From UBA7937 sp034419095 (GTDB lineage Bacteria; Chloroflexota; Anaerolineae; UBA7937), in NCBI GenBank assembly GCA_034419095.1, contig DAOULQ010000012.1, positions 1 to 9,826 of the forward strand: DNA of 9,826 nt. The letters run 5' to 3'. A program made the translations under genes and the position numbers. Shown piece after piece: positions 5,260 to 9,826 of this stretch; within the stretch, counting starts at the first letter, position 1; every line of letters starts with the position of its first letter. The notes under the pieces were generated by a model. It did no database searches and was not told the origin of the DNA. It saw only the letters and a program-made list of their open reading frames with translations.

Positions 5260-6381
5260 ATGGTTGCAAAGTTTCGAGAGTGGCAGGAGAACCGCCACCA
5301 GTATGCTAGGGAGTGGAAGGCCAGGACGGGTGGCAAGGTATTGGGCTATTTCTGTACCTACGTGCCCGAGGAGATAATCTATGCCGCCGGCGTCCTCCCG
5401 GTGCGGATCCTGGGAAGCCATGAACCACAGGATGTCACCGAGCCCTATATCTTCGGCATGTTCTGTCCTTTCTGTCGCGATTGCCTGGCCCAAGGGCTGA
5501 AGGGGAGGTACGATTATCTAGACGGGATCATGATCTCCCAATCCTGTTTGCATATCCGCCAGACCTTTACCAGTTGGCAACTCCATATCCCCATCGACTA
5601 CAGTTACTACCTTTATATGCCCTGTAACCTTCAGACTCCGGCCGCCAAGCCCTATCTGAGAGGGGAACTCGCTGCTTTTAAGAAGTCGCTGGAGGAGTGG
5701 ATGGGTAAAGCGATCACCGACCAGGCCCTCGACCAGGCCATAGAGGTCTATAACACGAACCGGCGGTTGATGAAGGAGATCTACCAGTTGCGGAAGGGCG
5801 AGAAGCCACCCCTCACCGGCCTGGATGCTATGCAGATGGTGGTCTCCAGCCAACTGGTGGACAAGGCGGATCACAATAGTTGGCTCCAGGAGGCGCTAAA
5901 AGGCCTTTCGCGGGGCAATGGACGCCATCCGGGGATGAGGCTGATGATCGTAGGCAGCGAAGACGATGATACTGAGTTCATCGAGATGGTGGAGTCGCTG
6001 GGGGCCACCTTCGTGGTCGATGATCACTGCACTGGAAGCAGATACTTCTGGAACGAGGTCATCCCTCAAGAGGATCGATTGGCGGCCATCGCCGCTCGCT
6101 ATGTGGAGAGGCCGCCCTGCCCCAGTAAGGATTGGCCGGAGCGGACAAGACGAGACCATGTTTTAGAGCTGGCTCGCGACTACGGTGTCCAAGGGGCGAT
6201 CCTCATTCAGCAGAAGTTCTGTGACCCCCATGAATGCGATATACCGCCCCTTACCTGGGCCCTCAACGATTCGGGTATCCCCACGCTATTCTTGGAGTTC
6301 GATGTCACCGTTCCCGTGGGGCAGTTTAGGACTCGTGTGGAGGCTTTCTTGGAGATGATCGAAGAGGAGGATCTCTTCTAG
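5260..6381 (+). CDS. bzdN: Benzoyl-CoA reductase, bzd-type, subunit N (C-subunit type)
   Basis: A 373-residue member of the 2-hydroxyacyl-CoA dehydratase/benzoyl-CoA reductase family. It pairs with BzdO to reduce the aromatic ring of benzoyl-CoA in the cytoplasm. Characteristic segments are GYFCTYVPEEIIYAAGVLP (29-47), GMFCPFCRDCLAQG (66-79), ISQSCLHIRQ (92-101) and QQKFCDPHE (317-325). C32, C96 and C321 are good candidates for the three [4Fe-4S] ligands; C69, C72 and C75 form an additional cluster-like CxxCxxC. This pattern is that of BzdN/BadD/BcrC, not of hydroxyglutaryl-CoA dehydratases. Its length is close to the roughly 380 residues usual for the subunit. The start is ATG at 5260, with GGAGG (5249-5253) inside the end of the preceding gene. 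Order N, O, (insert), P, Q matches the bzdNOPQ operon type. Confidence 0.92.
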   Translation: MVAKFREWQENRHQYAREWKARTGGKVLGYFCTYVPEEIIYAAGVLPVRILGSHEPQDVTEPYIFGMFCPFCRDCLAQGLKGRYDYLDGIMISQSCLHIRQTFTSWQLHIPIDYSYYLYMPCNLQTPAAKPYLRGELAAFKKSLEEWMGKAITDQALDQAIEVYNTNRRLMKEIYQLRKGEKPPLTGLDAMQMVVSSQLVDKADHNSWLQEALKGLSRGNGRHPGMRLMIVGSEDDDTEFIEMVESLGATFVVDDHCTGSRYFWNEVIPQEDRLAAIAARYVERPPCPSKDWPERTRRDHVLELARDYGVQGAILIQQKFCDPHECDIPPLTWALNDSGIPTLFLEFDVTVPVGQFRTRVEAFLEMIEEEDLF

Positions 6382-6397
6382 ATCGGGAGGTTGAAAG

Positions 6398-7702
6398 GTG
6401 GCAAAGAAGTACAAGACCAAGCCTTTAGATTGCTGGGGCAAGGCCAAGGAACTGAGGCAAAATTACTACCAAAGGTATGCCACCATAAAGGAGAAGGATG
6501 GACTCCGTTGGACTGGGGGGGCCTGGGCCTTTGATGCCATCCCCGCCGGATTAGGAGACGATGTGGTACATATTACCGGCGAGCCCTACGGAGCCACTAT
6601 CGCTTGGAATAAGGATTTCGCCCTGGAATGCCTGGAGGCCGCCGAAGCCAAGGGGTGGGCTCGGGATCTTTGTGCCTACATGCGGAACTATTGGGGCTCC
6701 ATGTACCTAGATAAGTACGCCTGGGGTGGTGGGTACCCTAGGCCCGATTTCGCTTTTCAAGACCATATCTGTTGCAGCCATGCCAAATGGTATCAAAACG
6801 TGGCCGAGTATGAGGGCATCCCTTTCTACTGCATCGACGTGAGCGTCGGTCCCTACGACGAACTGAACGAGAACAGGCTTAACTATGTTGTAGCCCAGAT
6901 GCACGAAGCGATCGAATGGTTGGAGAAGATCACCGGCCGGACTTATGACGATGGGAAGTTGATCGAGGCGGTCTACAACGAGTGCCGCTCCACCTCCACT
7001 TGGGCTGAGATCTGCACCTTGAACAAGGCGATCCCCGCTCCCCTCGATGAGAAGACCATGTACTCGCTGTATGTCTTGGGCACCTTGGAGAAGCACAAAA
7101 AAGAGGTGGCCGATTTCTACGAGGAGTTGAGGGATGAAGTCAAAGACCGGGTGGAGAAGGGGATCGCTGCCGTGGCCACGGAGAGGTGCAGGCTCATCAG
7201 CGATACCCAGCCGCCTTGGGGGTTCCTCCGGGTCTTCAGATACCTAGAGAAGTTCGGGGCCCTCTCCATCGGTTCGCTATACACCTTCGGCCTCATCGGC
7301 GTGTGGGAGGTGAAGGAGGGTGGAACCTGGGGGCCCCGGATCACCCCCCAGCAGAAGGGGATAGAGATCAAGAGTAGGGACCAGGCTCTGCGCATTCTGG
7401 CCGACTGGAACCTGAGCAAGCCCGAATGGCAACATTTCTATTTCCCTCAATTGAAGAGTGAGATGATGATCCGCATCGTGAAGGAATGGAGTGTGGATGG
7501 GGTTATGCTCCACTATAACCGGGGTTGCGAGGGGTTGAGCCTGGGCATAGCGGAGAATAGGTTAGCCCTCCTCGATGCGGGGATCCCGGTGATGACCTTC
7601 GAAGGCAACATGGGCGACGAGCGGGAGTTCGACGAGACCCGTACTATGGCTCGCATAGACGCCTTCATGGAGAGCCTGGGGTTGGAGAGGTTGGAGGAGT
7701 AA
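6398..7702 (+). CDS. bzdO: Benzoyl-CoA reductase, bzd-type, subunit O (B-subunit type)
   Basis: A 434-residue partner of BzdN in the catalytic half of the reductase, from the same 2-hydroxyacyl-CoA dehydratase superfamily. Recognisable regions are GAWAFDAIPAGLGDD (41-55), DHICCSHAKWYQ (122-133) with adjacent C125 and C126, PFYCIDV (142-148) and HYNRGCEGLSLG (372-383) with C377. These cysteines are the likely cluster ligands, by analogy with the family. Length agrees with BcrB/BadE/BzdO. The start is GTG at 6398, seven bases after GGAGG (6386-6390); bzdN ends 16 nt upstream. The gene is intact, with no sign of frameshift. In Bcr-type enzymes the B and C subunits together bind benzoyl-CoA and receive electrons from the A/D activator pair. 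Confidence 0.92.
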   Translation: MAKKYKTKPLDCWGKAKELRQNYYQRYATIKEKDGLRWTGGAWAFDAIPAGLGDDVVHITGEPYGATIAWNKDFALECLEAAEAKGWARDLCAYMRNYWGSMYLDKYAWGGGYPRPDFAFQDHICCSHAKWYQNVAEYEGIPFYCIDVSVGPYDELNENRLNYVVAQMHEAIEWLEKITGRTYDDGKLIEAVYNECRSTSTWAEICTLNKAIPAPLDEKTMYSLYVLGTLEKHKKEVADFYEELRDEVKDRVEKGIAAVATERCRLISDTQPPWGFLRVFRYLEKFGALSIGSLYTFGLIGVWEVKEGGTWGPRITPQQKGIEIKSRDQALRILADWNLSKPEWQHFYFPQLKSEMMIRIVKEWSVDGVMLHYNRGCEGLSLGIAENRLALLDAGIPVMTFEGNMGDEREFDETRTMARIDAFMESLGLERLEE

Positions 7703-7721
7703 ACCGGACTCAGGGGGGAAA

Positions 7722-8255
7722 ATGGCTGAGACCATAAACCCAAGAGTGGCGCTCCTCAAGATGGAGATGGATGATGCCTGGGAGGAGCTCCAAAGTATCT
7801 TAGATGGACTCACCCAGGAGGAGTTCAACTGGAAACCGACCGACGGTTGTTGGCATCTCAAGCGCATTGGGGAGCGATGGACCTTAGATTATGCTGACCC
7901 TACGCCCGCCCCCCCACCTGTGGCGACTATCGCCTGGCGGATCGGCCATATCGCTACCTGTAAGGTAATGTACGTGGAGTATGCATTTGGGGGAGGGAAA
8001 CTCACCTGGGATGATCTCGATCTCCCACCCACTGCGACGGGCATGCTCGAATATCTGCGAGAAAGCCACGCCCCTCTTCGGGCGGTGCTGGAGAGGATGA
8101 CCGATGCCGATCTGGGCGAGATGCGACTGACTAACTGGGGCGAGTTGTGGCCTACAGAGAAAATCTTCTGGACCATGATCTATCACGATTTACATCATGG
8201 GGCCCAGATAGCCACTTTGAGAGAATTGTATAGGGTGTTGGTGAGAGGGGGATAG
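7722..8255 (+). CDS. DinB-family putative metal-dependent protein
   Basis: A 177-residue, probably four-helix-bundle protein of the DinB/YfiT superfamily. The expected metal triad is visible: H76 in WRIGHIA, and H155 and H159 in YHDLHHGAQI (154-163). Further support comes from an N-terminal helix (LLKMEMDDAWEELQSILDGL, 11-30) followed by FNWKPTDGCWHL, the usual DinB second segment. Family members include thiol S-transferases and metal-dependent enzymes, but many have no known function, and none is assigned here. The gene sits between bzdO (19 nt upstream, with AGGGGGG as ribosome binding site) and bzdP (133 nt downstream), a place where the bzdNOPQ order is normally unbroken. It has the same strand and similar composition to its neighbours, so it is co-transcribed rather than a recent mobile insertion. 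A role in protecting or maturing the reductase is speculation. Confidence 0.82.
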   Translation: MAETINPRVALLKMEMDDAWEELQSILDGLTQEEFNWKPTDGCWHLKRIGERWTLDYADPTPAPPPVATIAWRIGHIATCKVMYVEYAFGGGKLTWDDLDLPPTATGMLEYLRESHAPLRAVLERMTDADLGEMRLTNWGELWPTEKIFWTMIYHDLHHGAQIATLRELYRVLVRGG

Positions 8256-8388
8256 TATGAATATGAGCCTCTCCCTCGTTGTGAAGTCGACTTATACCTA
8301 TGGCCTCAACTCGTAGAGGGTCGGGAAGGGGAGTGAAGTTGTAATACCTCGCTTCTATTCAGCGCGAGGTTATTCTGAGGAGGTTTGC
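8256..8388 (+). other. Structured intercistronic region between the DinB gene and bzdP
   Basis: This 133-nt spacer is by far the longest gap within the operon. It contains a perfect 10-bp palindrome AAGTCGACTT at 8284-8293 and a long hairpin at 8343-8374 that ends three bases before the bzdP ribosome binding site (GAGGAGG, 8377-8383). I see no convincing internal promoter and no T-tract after the hairpin. Confidence 0.55.
8343..8374 (+). promoter_or_regulatory. RNA hairpin next to the bzdP ribosome binding site
   Basis: CCTCGC (8347-8352) pairs with GCGAGG (8364-8369). The stem extends outward by A8346-T8370 and, after a bulged T8371, by three more A/T pairs (8343-8345 with 8372-8374), giving ten pairs around an 11-nt loop. 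There is no downstream U-run, so it is not a standard terminator. The position suggests a role in mRNA processing or stability, or in setting the translation level of the activator subunits relative to the catalytic ones. Confidence 0.5.
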
Positions 8389-9159
8389 ATGATAACCGCC
8401 GGGATAGATATGGGTGCCAAGACCATTAAGGTGGTTATTCTGAACGATAGCCAAGTGGCATCGAAAAGCATACTCTTGGGAGGGCTCGATACTAGAGAGT
8501 CGGCCGAGCAGGCGTTCGATGAGGCTCTCAAGAGCGCAAAGTTGTCTTTCCATGAGATCCAGCATATCACCGCTACTGGCGCTGGTAGGCGTGGGGCCCC
8601 CTTAGCCCAGGATGAGGTCACGGAGGTGGGGGCCGATGCTAAGGGAGCGACCTTCCTTTTCCCTGCGGCTAGGACGGTGATCGATGTAGGTGCCGAGGAG
8701 GGGCGGGGGATAAGGTGTGACGGCCACGGCAAGGTGGTGGATTTCGTCATCAACGAGAAATGTGCTGCTGGGGCCGGCGCTTTTACCGAAGCGATGGCTA
8801 GAGCCCTGGAGTTGAGACTGGAGGAGATGGGGGAACTATCCCTTCAATCCACGAAAGCTGTCCCCATGAACGCTCAGTGCACCGTCTTCGCTGAATCCGA
8901 GGTAGTCTCCCTGGTCCACGCTAAGACGCCCAAGGCGGACATCGTGCGTGCCGTCCACGACGCTATAGCCAGCCGCATCATCTCCATGGTGCGACGGGTA
9001 GGGGTGGAGAAGGAGGTGGTCCTCATCGGCGGGATGGCTAAAAATATCGGCTTCGTCGATGCTTTGAAGAGGGGCCTAGAGATGGACCTCGCGGTGCCCC
9101 AGGAGCCGGAGTTCGTGGGCGCCCTGGGGGCGGCCCTGATGGCAGCGGAGAGAGCCTGA
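8389..9159 (+). CDS. bzdP: Benzoyl-CoA reductase, bzd-type, activator subunit P (D-subunit type)
   Basis: A 256-residue ASKHA-fold ATPase of the BadF/BadG/BcrA/BcrD family. It dimerises with the other activator, binds ATP and shares a [4Fe-4S] cluster to drive low-potential electrons into BzdNO. Seen in sequence are the phosphate-1 loop AGIDMGAKTIKVVI (4-17), ATGAGRRGAP (62-71), DVGAEEGRGI (99-108), cluster cysteines C125 in NEKCAAGAGAF and C164 in NAQCTVFAESE, and the adenosine motif IGGMAKN (213-219). DVGAEEG departs from the D(I/M)GGQD motif of most activators, as I recall for BcrD/BadG-type subunits. The start is ATG at 8389, five bases after GAGGAGG. The stop is 39 nt before bzdQ. The naming as P follows the conserved N-O-P-Q order and the short length. 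Confidence 0.88.
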   Translation: MITAGIDMGAKTIKVVILNDSQVASKSILLGGLDTRESAEQAFDEALKSAKLSFHEIQHITATGAGRRGAPLAQDEVTEVGADAKGATFLFPAARTVIDVGAEEGRGIRCDGHGKVVDFVINEKCAAGAGAFTEAMARALELRLEEMGELSLQSTKAVPMNAQCTVFAESEVVSLVHAKTPKADIVRAVHDAIASRIISMVRRVGVEKEVVLIGGMAKNIGFVDALKRGLEMDLAVPQEPEFVGALGAALMAAERA

Positions 9160-9198
9160 TATATATGGCGAAATCATGGTCTTCGGAGGTTCACGGCT

Positions 9199-9826
9199 AT
9201 GGTGAAGGAGTATTGGCGTTGGAGGGAGTACAACTGGAAAGCGCCAGATATAGAGTGGCGGGAGGCGGATATCATCAGCGGGGGTGTCGATGTCGGTTCG
9301 GTCAGTTCCCAGGCGGTGATCATGACCGATGGCCGACTCTTCGCTTATAGCAACATGCGCACCGGCTCCGATAGCCCCGATAGCGCCCGCAAGGCGATGG
9401 ATTGGGCGCTGGAAGATACAGGCCTGACATTGGAGGATATCCAATACGTGGTGGGCACAGGCTATGGAAGGGTCAACGTCTCCTTCGCCAACCGAGCCAT
9501 CACCGAGATCGCCTGCCATGCTAGGGGGGCTAACTACATCTATGGGCCCACGGTGCGCACAGTATTGGATATGGGAGGCCAGGATTGTAAAGCCATCCAT
9601 TGCGATGGGCGAGGCAAGGTAACCGCTTTCTTGATGAACGACAAGTGCGCTGCCGGGACAGGGCGAGGCATGGAGGTCTTCGCCGATCTTTTGGCTGTGC
9701 CCATCGAGGAGATCGGCGAGAAGTCGTTGGAGGTGGATGAGGAGCCACCGCCAGTGAGCAGCACCTGCGTGGTCTTCGCCAAATCCGAGGCCACGGCACT
9801 CCTGCGAGAGGGTTGTCCCAAGAATA
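9199..9826 (+). CDS. bzdQ: Benzoyl-CoA reductase, bzd-type, activator subunit Q (A-subunit type), 3' end outside the window
   Basis: The reading frame from ATG 9199 stays open for 209 codons to the window edge, so the gene is cut by the window, not broken. GGAGGT at 9185-9190 lies eight bases before the start. The product is the second ATPase/electron activator. An N-terminal extension EYWRWREYNWKAPDIEW (4-20) precedes the phosphate-1 loop GGVDVGSVSSQAVI (28-41). VGTGYGRVN (85-93), DMGGQDCKAI (124-133) and the cluster cysteines C150 (NDKCAAGTGRG) and C190 (SSTCVVFAKSE) follow. The aromatic-rich extension and the run from GTGYGR to ACHARGANYIYGPTVRT fit the bzd-type Q subunit as I recall it. 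The phosphate-2/adenosine region and C-terminus are missing. It should form a heterodimer with BzdP. Confidence 0.9.
   Translation, partial: MVKEYWRWREYNWKAPDIEWREADIISGGVDVGSVSSQAVIMTDGRLFAYSNMRTGSDSPDSARKAMDWALEDTGLTLEDIQYVVGTGYGRVNVSFANRAITEIACHARGANYIYGPTVRTVLDMGGQDCKAIHCDGRGKVTAFLMNDKCAAGTGRGMEVFADLLAVPIEEIGEKSLEVDEEPPPVSSTCVVFAKSEATALLREGCPKN

Noticed and set aside
5260..7702. The two reductase genes as 2-hydroxyglutaryl- or lactoyl-CoA dehydratase subunits
   Set aside because: The long BzdN/BadD-like blocks (GYFCTYVPEE, FCPFCRDCLAQG), the BzdO-like partner, two different activator subunits instead of one, and the adjacent dienoyl-CoA hydratase-like gene favour benzoyl-CoA reductase.
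9165..9350. Short open frame starting at ATG 9165
   Set aside because: It is out of frame with the clear bzdQ reading frame from 9199, which carries all activator motifs and has the better-placed GGAGGT.

Overview
The window most likely comes from an anaerobic bacterium that degrades aromatic compounds. It carries the subunits of an ATP-dependent (class I, bzd-type) benzoyl-CoA reductase. The perfect sigma-70-type promoter before the PaaX-family gene, the strong GGAGG-type ribosome binding sites and four GTG starts point to Bacteria. Frequent AGG/AGA and ATA codons would fit a Chloroflexota-like or other deep-branching lineage, but I cannot fix the taxonomy from this sequence.

Layout. Positions 1-1010 form an accessory, more AT-rich segment. 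It holds a pair of 26-bp direct repeats plus an 11-bp inverted repeat (possible remnant of an insertion-sequence end), then a candidate small structured RNA with its own promoter and terminator (about 130-262), and a leftward DUF3800 gene (240-1010) whose stop codon lies inside that terminator hairpin. Positions 1011-1220 are a divergent intergenic region with an excellent promoter and a palindrome over its -10 box. From 1221 to the right edge everything reads rightward and tightly packed: a PaaX-family repressor, an SCP-x-like thiolase, a DUF35 zinc-ribbon/OB-fold partner, an SDR dehydrogenase, a crotonase closest in appearance to cyclohexa-1,5-dienecarbonyl-CoA hydratase, the two reductase subunits BzdN and BzdO, a DinB-family protein, and the two ATPase/electron-activator subunits BzdP and BzdQ. 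BzdQ runs off the right edge.

How they fit together. BzdP/BzdQ would hydrolyse ATP and pass low-potential electrons to BzdN/BzdO, which reduce the ring of benzoyl-CoA to a cyclohexadiene-carbonyl-CoA. The crotonase would hydrate the diene and the SDR would oxidise the resulting alcohol. The thiolase/DUF35 pair would cleave a 3-oxoacyl-CoA, either upstream (a side-chain route delivering benzoyl-CoA, as BbsAB does in toluene degradation) or downstream in ring-fission product oxidation. The PaaX-like repressor probably senses an aryl-CoA ester. A classical zinc-type 6-hydroxycyclohexenecarbonyl-CoA dehydrogenase, the ring hydrolase Oah, a ferredoxin and a benzoate-CoA ligase are not in the window; they may lie beyond the right edge.

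Most worth a second look: the RNA/DUF3800 arrangement, PaaX-type control of an anaerobic ring-reduction operon, the thiolase-DUF35-SDR module fused to a bzd operon, and the DinB gene plus hairpin inserted between the catalytic and activator subunits.
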